The notes under the pieces: model-generated
Told to the model about the DNA's origin: nothing
Databases searched by the model: none
What the model saw: the letters and a program-made list of their open reading frames with translations, nothing else
Made by a program: the position numbers and the translations under genes
NCBI GenBank assembly: GCA_002404095.1
Contig: DHJA01000227.1
Coordinates: 4,750 to 16,691, forward strand
DNA length: 11,942 nt
From: Planctomycetaceae bacterium UBA4732
Lineage (GTDB): Bacteria > Planctomycetota > Planctomycetia > Gemmatales > Gemmataceae
Direction of reading: 5' to 3'
Part shown: positions 6,559 through 11,942 of the stretch, piece by piece
Numbering within the stretch: position 1 is the stretch's first letter
Layout of the letters: each line of letters begins with the position of its first letter

Positions 6559-7455
6559 TCACGGGCGCGTGAGTTCGAGCGGGAGCTTGACCGGGCCTTT
6601 GCCGGCATCCGCGAGAGCCTTGGCCAGCTTTTTCTGCGTCTGGACCTCGATGTGTAATCGATCCTCGATGTAGTTCGCCTGCCGCGCGGTGTCGGCTACC
6701 GGCTTGCCGTCCTTGTCCAGCGCCCGGCCGAACAGACGGGCAACGACCGTTCCCTTCGGACGCAGGTTCCACGCCGGGCAGGTTTCCTTGTCGGGATGCC
6801 CCTGCGGGATCGGCGACGTGCGCGCTTCCGTCTGGTAATCCTCCAGGCGCTCTTTGGGATAATTCATATAGCGTTCCGTCGTGACGGGTTTTTGACCGTC
6901 AGGATTCTTGCGAAAACGCACCAGGGCATAGTCCAAGAATGTCAGAATGCTCTCGTCCCTGTTCATCGTCCAAGCAAGGGCCTGCCCCCCGGCGTTGATG
7001 ACACACAGTCCCTGCGGTAGCACCTGAGAGCGGTACAGGTTCCGAAAGATCTTGACCTCTTCGCCCGACGATAGCGGGTGAAAGAAGTCGGGGGTTGCTT
7101 CGTTACCGATATAGATGGGTACGAACTCCTTGTTGAGGCGTTCGACGACCTTGGGATTGGCAATGACCATCTCACGGATGGCCCCGGCGAATCCTCAGCA
7201 GCGGCCATCGGCCGGCGCCCCGCCGAGCACCCAGAGAAACACGGGCTTCTTGTCCCGGGCAGACTCCTTCAGGGCGTCGAGCAGGCAGGTTCTCCACTCG
7301 ACTTTTCTCCAGGCGACCTTGGCATCGCGCAAGGCCTCGATCTCGGCCTTGAGGGCTTCGGGAGTCGCCGGCTTCTTCACGGGAACCGGGGACGGCTGGG
7401 CCCAGGCGATACTGGCGAACAGCACGGCACACACGATCATGGTAATTCTGAACAT
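6559..7455 (-). CDS. Exported thioredoxin-like selenoprotein candidate (Sec at codon 87, in-frame TGA 7195-7197)
   Basis: Read through the TGA, this is a 298-residue protein. Residues 1-19 are a signal peptide (ASIAWA-QPSP). Residues about 50-130 fit a thioredoxin-like fold: helix WRTCLLDALKESARDKK, strand PVFLWVL, loop GGAPADGRC-U-G at 78-88, helix FAGAIREMVIANPKVVERLN, strand FVPIYIG, and later a cis-Pro-like turn LPQGLCVINAGGQALAW. Cys86-Sec87 sits where such proteins carry their redox cysteines. The start ATG has AAGGAG 7 nt upstream. Cutting the gene at the TGA leaves an 86-residue secreted stub and a 203-residue piece beginning at an ATG with no Shine-Dalgarno; neither half is a fold by itself. 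Inference: an exported thiol/selenol oxidoreductase. It lies just downstream of a cysteine-rich TetR gene with an operator-like site between. Alternatives are a nonsense-mutated gene or a sequencing error. Confidence 0.75.
7154..7194 (-). promoter_or_regulatory. SECIS-like hairpin directly after the in-frame TGA
   Basis: In RNA sense, starting on the base after the TGA, GGAUU pairs with AAUCC at the far end. After an internal loop containing GC/GC pairs, GGCCAUC (7177-7183) pairs with GAUGGUC (7165-7171), giving 7 bp with one G-U. The apical loop is CGUGA, starting 19 nt after the TGA, with G as its second base followed by U. This agrees with the known bacterial SECIS pattern: loop 16-37 nt from UGA, loop 3-14 nt, and G in the first two loop positions. 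A formal folding score has not been computed. Confidence 0.7.
7195..7197 (-). other. In-frame TGA, probable selenocysteine codon 87
   Basis: The TGA follows a TGC Cys codon and precedes GGA Gly, giving Arg-Cys-Sec-Gly. The frame is open for 86 codons before it and 211 codons after it. General reassignment of TGA is ruled out, because TGA is the normal stop of the DUF1501, LTxxQ A, hypA, hypB and other genes here. Confidence 0.7.
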
Positions 7456-7479
7456 GGTTTTCTCCTTCTGGAATGAAAT

Positions 7480-7500
7480 AAACCAACCAGTCTGTCTGTT
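7480..7500. promoter_or_regulatory. Operator-like site before the selenoprotein candidate
   Basis: The segment AAACCAACCAG-TCTGTCTGTT lies 24 bp before the start codon at 7455 and 27 bp after the tetR stop. It is an imperfect dyad of the ACC-n-ACC / GT-n-GT kind often bound by TetR-family proteins. The 10-mer AAACCAACCA recurs, on the other strand, at 8175-8184 before tetR. Binding is inferred. Confidence 0.5.
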
Positions 7501-7512
7501 ATTACCTAAGAA

Positions 7513-7528
7513 GAAACCGCCAGGTTTC
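7513..7528 (-). terminator. Possible weak terminator of the tetR gene
   Basis: In RNA sense GAAACC and GGUUUC form a 6-bp stem with a 4-nt loop UGGC, overlapping the tetR stop codon and followed by UUCUU. The stem is short and the U-run interrupted, so some transcription may pass into the gene behind it. Confidence 0.4.
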
Positions 7529-8153
7529 ACGGCTCCAGGCATTTCTTCAGGTGCTCTTTCAAATAGGCCAATTGACGGGGGAGTAGTTTCGCGTCGCCGA
7601 GGGTGCGGGCCTGCATGATCGCCCCTTCGATGACCGTGACGATGTACCGGGCCAACTCGCTGGTATTCGTCCGCCGCGTCACGCGCCCCTGCCGCGCCGC
7701 CGCCTCCAGGTGGGGGAGAAACTCCTGGGCCATCTCGTCGAAACACTCGGCCAGACGTTTCCGAAAACCATCGTGACAATCGCTGAGGGCCGTACTCATG
7801 TTGCCGATGATGCAGCCCCCTTTGCAGCCCTCCCGGCGGCGGACCATTTCCTGGACGGCGTCCAGCCGCCGAAAGACTTGCTGAAGCGGATCAACCTGTT
7901 TGGCAAGCGGCAATTCTTGCTCAATCACATCAAGCAGTTGTCGGCGTTGCTCCATGTGCCAGTCTAGCACCGCGAAGCCCAAGTCCTCCCGGTCACGGAA
8001 ATGGTGGAAGAACGCGCCCTTGGTCACCTGTGCGGCGTACAGAACCTCTTCCAGCTTCGCGTCGTGATACCCCTTGAGAGCGAACAGGCGGGCCGCCGCC
8101 TGGAGGATCTTCTCTCGGGTTGCCAGCGCTCGCGGTTGCTTGACGTCTTTCAT
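7527..8153 (-). CDS. TetR/AcrR-family transcriptional regulator
   Basis: A 208-residue TetR-family repressor. Residues about 12-60 form the DNA-binding helix-turn-helix (TREKILQAAARLFALKGY, then AAQVTKGAFFHHFRDREDL). The C-terminal ligand domain carries GCKGGCIIGNMSTALSD at about 109-125, typical of the NemR/AcuR-like branch, and has five cysteines (110, 114, 126, 137, 205). Thiol or electrophile sensing, as known for NemR, is therefore possible but inferred. ATG 8153 is chosen because it starts close to the conserved domain; GTG 8165 and TTG 8216 are in frame too, and none has a clear Shine-Dalgarno. The gene lies directly before the selenoprotein candidate and is divergent from the plus-strand fusion gene; an operator-like repeat precedes it, so autoregulation is likely. 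Confidence 0.93.
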   Translation of the reverse strand: MKDVKQPRALATREKILQAAARLFALKGYHDAKLEEVLYAAQVTKGAFFHHFRDREDLGFAVLDWHMEQRRQLLDVIEQELPLAKQVDPLQQVFRRLDAVQEMVRRREGCKGGCIIGNMSTALSDCHDGFRKRLAECFDEMAQEFLPHLEAAARQGRVTRRTNTSELARYIVTVIEGAIMQARTLGDAKLLPRQLAYLKEHLKKCLEP

Positions 8154-8174
8154 TGGCCGTTTCACAATACAGGG

Positions 8175-8184
8175 TGGTTGGTTT
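8175..8184 (-). promoter_or_regulatory. Operator-like 10-mer before tetR
   Basis: On the minus strand AAACCAACCA lies about 20 bp before the preferred tetR start and is identical to the core of the site at 7480-7489. It sits in the 222-bp region between tetR and the divergent gene at 8376. No other convincing element was seen in that gap. Confidence 0.4.
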
Positions 8185-8375
8185 GTTATCGTAGCCGCTT
8201 CGGGTGCGTCGGTCAAGTGACTTGGAACGTGTTTTCGGGAGCGAAACTTTCCCGCCGAGCAAAGGGTATCTAATCGAAGGCAGCGAGTTCAGAGTTGCCA
8301 ACTGGTGGGCTCAGGTTTTCCCCCCGTACTTTCTCAAGAGCCCAGCGGCTATTCAACAACTGAGGAGAAGAACGC

Positions 8376-9572
8376 ATGTCAAAGGACGTAGACATGTCGA
8401 AGAACGTGGGACATACGCGCGTCCGGAGATGGCGGAGCTTGGGGTTCACAATCGCCCTGATGGTCGGAATCGGACTCGCCGCCTACCTCGCGCGGTTCCT
8501 GTTGCCGACGTCCTTGGCAGCGGATCTACCCAAGACCATCGAGTCGGCCGCCTGTAACAAGGCCCCTACCATCGACGGCGTTCTTGGCGAGGAGGAGTGG
8601 AACGAGGCCGCGACCATCAAGTTCGACATGCCCATGATCCAAGTCAAGCCGGCGGCCGTGAAGGAGAAACGCGCCTGCGAGCTTCGCGTGATGAACTCGG
8701 CCAACGCTCTGTACATCGCCCTCCGCGTGCCCAACGCCGCCGTCCACAAGAGCCTGGAGCCCCTTGAGCTCGACATGGCCAGCCTCGCCTTTTGCCAGGG
8801 CAAGGACGTGGCCAAAGGCGACCTCCGCAAGGTTTTGGCCGTCGGTATGTATGTGGACAAGCACGTCGTCGAGCCGGGCAAGGACGAAGACGACCCGCGG
8901 CATGCCGGGCGTGGCGCCGTCGCCTACGACAAGGGCTACTACACCTTTGAATGGGCCGTGCCGCTCAACGACCTGCGGGCCAAGCCCGGCGATGAGTTCC
9001 GCTTCAACATCGCCTTTTTCGACTGCTACCGGGACAACCTGAAAGATACCCAAGTCGGCGGTATGTTCGGCGCCGACCTCAACAAGGCGACCGCCTGGGG
9101 CACGTTGCGGCTGGCCGATAAGGTGACTTTCACCAAGGATCCCGAAGGTCGGGCGACGATGGGCGGCAGCTCGGGAGCGGCCGCCGCTTTCACGATGGCC
9201 TGGTTCCGGCCGGACCTTTACCGCCGTGTGCTGAGCTATTCCGGCACTTATGTCGATCAACAATCTCCGATGAACCCCCAGTCGCCGCACGGCGCCTGGG
9301 AATACCACGAACACCTGATCCGGATGAGCGACGCCAAGCCCTTGAGAGTGTGGTTGGAAGTCGGCGAGAAGGACAACGGCTGGGACAAGGACGAACAGTC
9401 CTACCACAACTGGGTTCTCGCCAATGATCGCATGGCCGCGGCATTGAAGGAGAAGAAATATCACTACCGCTACGTATTCGCGTCCGGCGCCGGGCATGTG
9501 GACGGCAAGGCCGTGAATCAGACTCTTCCCGAAGCGATGCTTTGGTTGTGGCAGGGTTATCCAATCAAGTGA
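8376..9572 (+). CDS. Chimeric exported protein: CBM9-like domain fused to the C-terminal half of an esterase
   Basis: A 398-residue protein. After a basic N-region comes a membrane/signal segment (about 22-48, likely cleaved near SLAA-DLPK). Residues about 57-246 form a CBM9/DOMON-like carbohydrate-binding domain (APTIDGVLGEEEWNEA at 63-78, FEWAVPLNDL, ending WGTLRLADK). The remainder matches only the second half of an esterase D/IroE-like hydrolase: nucleophile elbow GGSSG (263-267, Ser265), SYSGTYVDQQSP, an acidic region VGEKDNGWDKD (a possible catalytic Asp at about 333) and GAGHVDG with the catalytic-type His374, ending LWLWQGYPI. The N-terminal half of the hydrolase, with its first strands and oxyanion-hole region, seems to be missing. 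ATG 8376 is preceded by GAGGAG. It could bind sugars without hydrolysing them, or be a decaying fusion. Confidence 0.85.
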   Translation: MSKDVDMSKNVGHTRVRRWRSLGFTIALMVGIGLAAYLARFLLPTSLAADLPKTIESAACNKAPTIDGVLGEEEWNEAATIKFDMPMIQVKPAAVKEKRACELRVMNSANALYIALRVPNAAVHKSLEPLELDMASLAFCQGKDVAKGDLRKVLAVGMYVDKHVVEPGKDEDDPRHAGRGAVAYDKGYYTFEWAVPLNDLRAKPGDEFRFNIAFFDCYRDNLKDTQVGGMFGADLNKATAWGTLRLADKVTFTKDPEGRATMGGSSGAAAAFTMAWFRPDLYRRVLSYSGTYVDQQSPMNPQSPHGAWEYHEHLIRMSDAKPLRVWLEVGEKDNGWDKDEQSYHNWVLANDRMAAALKEKKYHYRYVFASGAGHVDGKAVNQTLPEAMLWLWQGYPIK

Positions 9573-9575
9573 AGT

Positions 9576-9614
9576 ACGAACGGGCGCGGGCTTGGCTTGG
9601 TCCGCGTCGTTCGT
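9576..9614. terminator. Bidirectional terminator-like hairpin between convergent genes
   Basis: ACGAACGGGCGCGG (9576-9589) pairs with CCGCGTCGTTCGT (9602-9614), leaving a one-base bulge and a loop of about 12 nt; short T-runs flank it. It fills the 46-bp gap between the stops at 9572 (+) and 9619 (-), the expected place for a shared terminator. Confidence 0.65.
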
Positions 9615-9618
9615 TTCG

Positions 9619-10629
9619 TCAGCGCGGCTTGGCCTCGGTTGCGTTGATCCGAAAGGCGTCCATAAAGTAGTCCGCCGCTTTCGGATTGAGAAACTCCGGC
9701 TTACTCGCTACCTTCACCTGATACAGACGCCGCCCCTCCCAGAAGAGGCGGGAGCGGATGAACCCCATCCCTTCCACTTCGACGAGGAACTCACGTCCCT
9801 TCCGGCCCCCAAGTTCTATCGCGGTTTCGCCGGACAGTTTGGGCGTCAGCCCCTTCGCCTTGATACCCGTAATTACGCTGTTTCGGCCAAAGTCGAGGCG
9901 CTCTTCGTCCGTCGGCGGAAATATGCCTTCAGCCGGGAAGTCCGCGACGGCGACGCCGAACTGACTCACTCCGCCCTCCACGGCCAGAACCTGATGGCTG
10001 ACGGAGGGTACGGGGCCGGGAATCGAAGCCTCGGACTCAACTGGCTCACCGGGCAGCATTACTGAATAACCCCATTGGCCGGAAGTAAACTGCTTCCAAC
10101 CGGTCGCCTCACGGACGGCCGCCGGATCGATGTCCCAAAGTACTAAGTTCGCAACGAACGCTATCTGAAATTCAGAGTCATGGAGTAGAGGAAGTATAGC
10201 CGGTACGGAGGAATGTGCGCTAGGCCCATATCGGGCGAGGCCATTGAGGGCTGTAAGCCTCGCCTGTGGATCAGGGTCGGCAAGGGCCTGCGTAAGCGCC
10301 TCGCGGATTTTATCAAGCCTGGGGTTGCCCACCGATAGGAAATAGAGTGCGGGCTTGCGGACATTCGGGTCAGGGTCACGGGCGCATTCGAGCATTACGT
10401 TAAGCGCTGCTTCCTTGGGATAAAACCCGCCCGTACCTTTGGGATAGGGCGGTTTGTCCCCCGCCGCTCGCAGCACTTCTTTCCAATAGCTGGCGGGCCG
10501 CCATCGGAAGAACGGCTCTCCCGCCAGCCAACCCCGCGCGACACGGTTCGGCTCGAAAATCGCGCCGACTATGGCACCTAGCAACAGGAGACACGCCAAA
10601 GCGGCAAGCCATCGTCGGCGCTTCTTCAC
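9619..10629 (-). CDS. Membrane-anchored HEAT-repeat protein
   Basis: A 336-residue protein with a Lys/Arg-rich start and one N-terminal membrane segment (about 7-25), so it is probably anchored with its bulk outside the cytoplasm. GEPFFRWRPASYWKEVL (37-53) is a segment common before HEAT repeats in planctomycete proteins. Residues about 70-175 hold two or three HEAT-like repeats (RDPDPNVRKPALYFL, ADPDPQARLTALNGLARYG, LHDSEFQIAFVANLVLWDI). The C-terminal domain (about 178-330) is beta-rich, with SGQWGYSVMLPGEPVES. The GTG start overlaps the hypB stop by 4 bp (GTGA), with AAGGGAAAG upstream, so the two are translationally coupled. A direct role in hydrogenase maturation is not implied by the sequence; function unknown. 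Confidence 0.85.
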   Translation of the reverse strand: MKKRRRWLAALACLLLLGAIVGAIFEPNRVARGWLAGEPFFRWRPASYWKEVLRAAGDKPPYPKGTGGFYPKEAALNVMLECARDPDPNVRKPALYFLSVGNPRLDKIREALTQALADPDPQARLTALNGLARYGPSAHSSVPAILPLLHDSEFQIAFVANLVLWDIDPAAVREATGWKQFTSGQWGYSVMLPGEPVESEASIPGPVPSVSHQVLAVEGGVSQFGVAVADFPAEGIFPPTDEERLDFGRNSVITGIKAKGLTPKLSGETAIELGGRKGREFLVEVEGMGFIRSRLFWEGRRLYQVKVASKPEFLNPKAADYFMDAFRINATEAKPR

Positions 10630-11336
10630 GTCTTTCCCTTGCCCGTCTCGATAGAAGATGGAACGGCCGCTTCTCGCGCCGCTTCGCGTCGAGACATCAA
10701 CCATTCTAGCCATCGCTCCATGCCATCGCCGGTTTTCGCCGACGCCTCGAATATCTCCATACCGGGCCGCACCGCCTGAATGCTGCGATATGCGGCGGCT
10801 CGGTCGAACTCCACGGCCGCAGACAGATCAGTCTTGGTGATAAGGGCCGCGTCTGCCGTGTTGAAGATTGTCGGATATTTAAGGGGTTTGTCCTCCCCTT
10901 CGGTCACGGAGAAAAGCACGACGCGCAGATCCTCGCCGAGGTCGAACGTAGACGGGCAAACCAGATTGCCGACGTTCTCAATGAACAGGAAGTCTAAATT
11001 CTCCGGCTGCCAGCCTTCCAGGGCGGACGCGACCATCGCCGCTTCCAGATGACAGACGGTGCCGGTAACGATCTGCTTGACCGGCGTTTGGCTGCGCGCC
11101 AGCCGGACGGCGTCGTTGTCGGTTGCCAGGTCGCCGACGAGGGCGGCGACGCGGTAGTGTTCGCGCAGTGAACCGAGTACCCGCTCCAGGAAGGCCGTCT
11201 TGCCCGCGCCGGGGCTGGACACCATGCTGACGACGAAGACCCCATCCTCATGGAAGCGCGCCCGCAAGGCGCGGGCGGCCACGTCGTTCTGCTTCAGGAC
11301 GTTCTGCCGAACCTGCACCAGGCGCGTTTCGTTCAT
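10626..11336 (-). CDS. hypB: Hydrogenase/urease nickel incorporation GTPase HypB
   Basis: A 236-residue HypB, the G3E-family GTPase that delivers nickel to [NiFe] hydrogenase (or urease) together with HypA in the cytoplasm. The P-loop SPGAGKT is at 41-47; the metal-site residues Cys95-His96 (TGTVCHLE) and Cys127 (ENVGNLVCPSTFDLGE) are present; the guanine-specificity motif is ITKTD (166-170). The N-terminal high-affinity CxxCGC site and the His-rich stretch found in some HypB are absent, so nickel storage is unlikely. ATG 11336 begins MNETRLV and overlaps the hypA stop by 4 bp (ATGA), fixing the start. The C-terminal 20 residues after RREAAREAA look like a dispensable tail. Confidence 0.97.
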   Translation of the reverse strand: MNETRLVQVRQNVLKQNDVAARALRARFHEDGVFVVSMVSSPGAGKTAFLERVLGSLREHYRVAALVGDLATDNDAVRLARSQTPVKQIVTGTVCHLEAAMVASALEGWQPENLDFLFIENVGNLVCPSTFDLGEDLRVVLFSVTEGEDKPLKYPTIFNTADAALITKTDLSAAVEFDRAAAYRSIQAVRPGMEIFEASAKTGDGMERWLEWLMSRREAAREAAVPSSIETGKGKT

Positions 11337-11677
11337 GTCTCGATCTCGAGGGCAACGACTTCCAGCTCGCGGCCGCGGACGACCTGGGGCGTCGGGGCGC
11401 CGCATACGGGGCAGCGAAGCTCCTGCATGGACGGTAAGCCGCGCTCAGCAGCGCAGGCGTCGCAATAGACCACGACCGGAACCTCCTCAATAATCAGCTC
11501 GGAGTCCGGCAGCGGCGAGCCTTCGCGGGCCAGCTCGTAGGCCGACAGCAGCGCCGCCTTGACAACGCCGGATAGTGGGCCTAGTTTCAGGTGGACGGCA
11601 ACGACGCGGCCGCCCTGGCGCTCGGCCTCCTCCGCCGCCATGTCCACGATGCTCAGGGCGATGGACAGCTCGTGCAT
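11333..11677 (-). CDS. hypA: Hydrogenase maturation nickel metallochaperone HypA
   Basis: A 114-residue HypA of normal family length. It starts with MHELSIA, in which His2 and the free N-terminus bind nickel. The zinc site has the usual two pairs, CDAC (72-75) and CPVC (89-92). HypA hands nickel to HypB and the hydrogenase large subunit. An in-frame GTG at 11701 overlaps the previous stop, but starting there would bury His2, so ATG 11677 with GGGAG 5-6 nt upstream is the functional start. It lies between the small membrane protein and hypB in one operon. Confidence 0.97.
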   Translation of the reverse strand: MHELSIALSIVDMAAEEAERQGGRVVAVHLKLGPLSGVVKAALLSAYELAREGSPLPDSELIIEEVPVVVYCDACAAERGLPSMQELRCPVCGAPTPQVVRGRELEVVALEIET

Positions 11678-11697
11678 GGCTCTCCCGCGGGCCGCTT

Positions 11698-11892
11698 TCA
11701 CATACTGCGCATTTTCATGTAGCGAATTAGGTCAGGCCCCAGGTAGTACCAGACAAGGGCGGCCGCCCCGACCACGACCGCGCCCGTGATCAGCAGACCG
11801 GACGACGACAGGCCGCCGTCTCCCTTCCGCTCCATTTGCTGGTAGGGGTACTGCGGATTCTGGTACAGGGACTCCGACATCGAAGAGGACAT
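11698..11892 (-). CDS. Small single-span membrane protein, DUF6893-like
   Basis: A 64-residue protein: a polar Gln/Tyr/Ser-rich N-terminus (1-30), one membrane helix (about 31-51, LLITGAVVVGAAALVWYYLG) and a short basic tail DLIRYMKMRSM. This tail resembles the small DUF6893 proteins known from actinobacteria, some of which sit near hydrogenase genes; the family link is from memory of the motif. It lies 20 bp before hypA, so it is likely part of the same hydrogenase unit, perhaps anchoring or assembling a subunit. Start ATG 11892 has GGAGG 7 nt upstream. Confidence 0.8.
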   Translation of the reverse strand: MSSSMSESLYQNPQYPYQQMERKGDGGLSSSGLLITGAVVVGAAALVWYYLGPDLIRYMKMRSM

Positions 11893-11907
11893 AACGGAAC
11901 CTCCGTT
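11893..11907 (-). promoter_or_regulatory. Hairpin covering the ribosome-binding site of the small membrane protein
   Basis: In RNA sense AACGGA-GGU-UCCGUU directly abuts the AUG at 11892: a perfect 6-bp stem with a 3-nt loop that contains the Shine-Dalgarno GGAGG in its stem and loop. It could hide the site until opened, for example by heat or by a ribosome, but this is inferred. Confidence 0.45.
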
Positions 11908-11919
11908 GCAAGGGTTTTA

Positions 11920-11942
11920 CCAGCCCCGAGCGCGAGCGAGGG
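11920..11942. repeat. Edge of a possible intergenic repeat (CGAGCGCGAGCGAGGG)
   Basis: The last bases read CAGCCCCGAGCGCGAGCGAGG. This GC-rich string recalls short interspersed repeats often seen between genes in planctomycete genomes. The copy runs off the window and there is no second copy here, so it is only a suggestion. Confidence 0.3.

Noticed and set aside
6559..7170. Stand-alone 203-residue gene starting at ATG 7170
   Set aside because: The ATG has no Shine-Dalgarno, lies in the hairpin stem, and would start in the middle of a thioredoxin-like helix, without the signal peptide encoded just upstream in frame.
7195..7197. General reassignment of TGA to Trp or Gly
   Set aside because: Several intact genes in the window (DUF1501, LTxxQ A, hypA, hypB, small membrane protein) end with TGA at family-typical lengths.
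7172..7486. 104-codon minus-strand frame over the selenoprotein start
   Set aside because: Out of frame with the signal-peptide ORF, begins inside the operator-like region and has no domain; a frameshift is not needed to explain the TGA because both sides are in the same frame.
8526..9497. 323-codon minus-strand open frame
   Set aside because: Antisense to the CBM9-esterase fusion, which has clear motifs, a signal segment and a ribosome-binding site; the antisense product has none.

Overview
The window looks like a chromosomal segment of a GC-rich planctomycete, probably a Gemmata-like or Pirellula-like lineage. The evidence is a secreted cytochrome-type PSCyt1/DUF1549 protein next to a twin-arginine DUF1501 protein (a pair greatly expanded in Planctomycetes), several secreted proteins of unknown role, a HEAT-repeat protein and scattered intergenic palindromes. 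No phage, transposase, CRISPR, tRNA or rRNA is visible.

Layout. Positions 1-8153 carry a minus-strand series, read right to left: a TetR/AcrR regulator (7527-8153); an exported thioredoxin-like protein whose frame crosses an in-frame TGA (6559-7455); a same-frame downstream segment behind a second TGA (6118-6558); a secreted TIM-barrel-like protein (4506-6038); two tandemly duplicated secreted helical proteins with LTxxQ-like motifs (3716-4369 and 2929-3591); a DUF1501 protein (1389-2840); and the 5' part of a PSCyt1/DUF1549 gene running off the left edge (1-1241). One plus-strand gene (8376-9572) joins a CBM9-like domain to what appears to be only the C-terminal half of an esterase. It converges on a second minus-strand cluster: a small membrane protein (11698-11892), hypA (11333-11677), hypB (10626-11336) and a HEAT-repeat protein (9619-10629). 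Several genes there overlap by 4 bp, so this is a nickel-hydrogenase maturation operon.

Main discovery candidate. The reading frame 7455-6559 is interrupted at 7195-7197 by TGA within Asp-Gly-Arg-Cys-TGA-Gly, exactly where a thioredoxin-like fold places its redox motif. The signal peptide lies before the TGA; the helix, strand and cis-Pro regions lie after it. The TGA is followed at once by a long hairpin with a 7-bp upper stem and a 5-nt loop CGUGA beginning 19 nt downstream, which is the geometry of a bacterial SECIS element. The simplest reading is an exported selenoprotein with a vicinal Cys-Sec pair, which a standard gene caller would truncate to an internal ATG inside the hairpin. A cysteine-rich TetR regulator lies immediately upstream, and the same 10-mer (AAACCAACCA) occurs before both genes, suggesting one regulatory unit.

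Other points of interest are a leader of about 113 bp that is better conserved between the two LTxxQ paralogues than their proteins are, a signal-peptide-sized block shared by two otherwise unrelated genes, a hairpin covering the ribosome-binding site of the small hydrogenase-linked protein, and the truncated esterase fusion.
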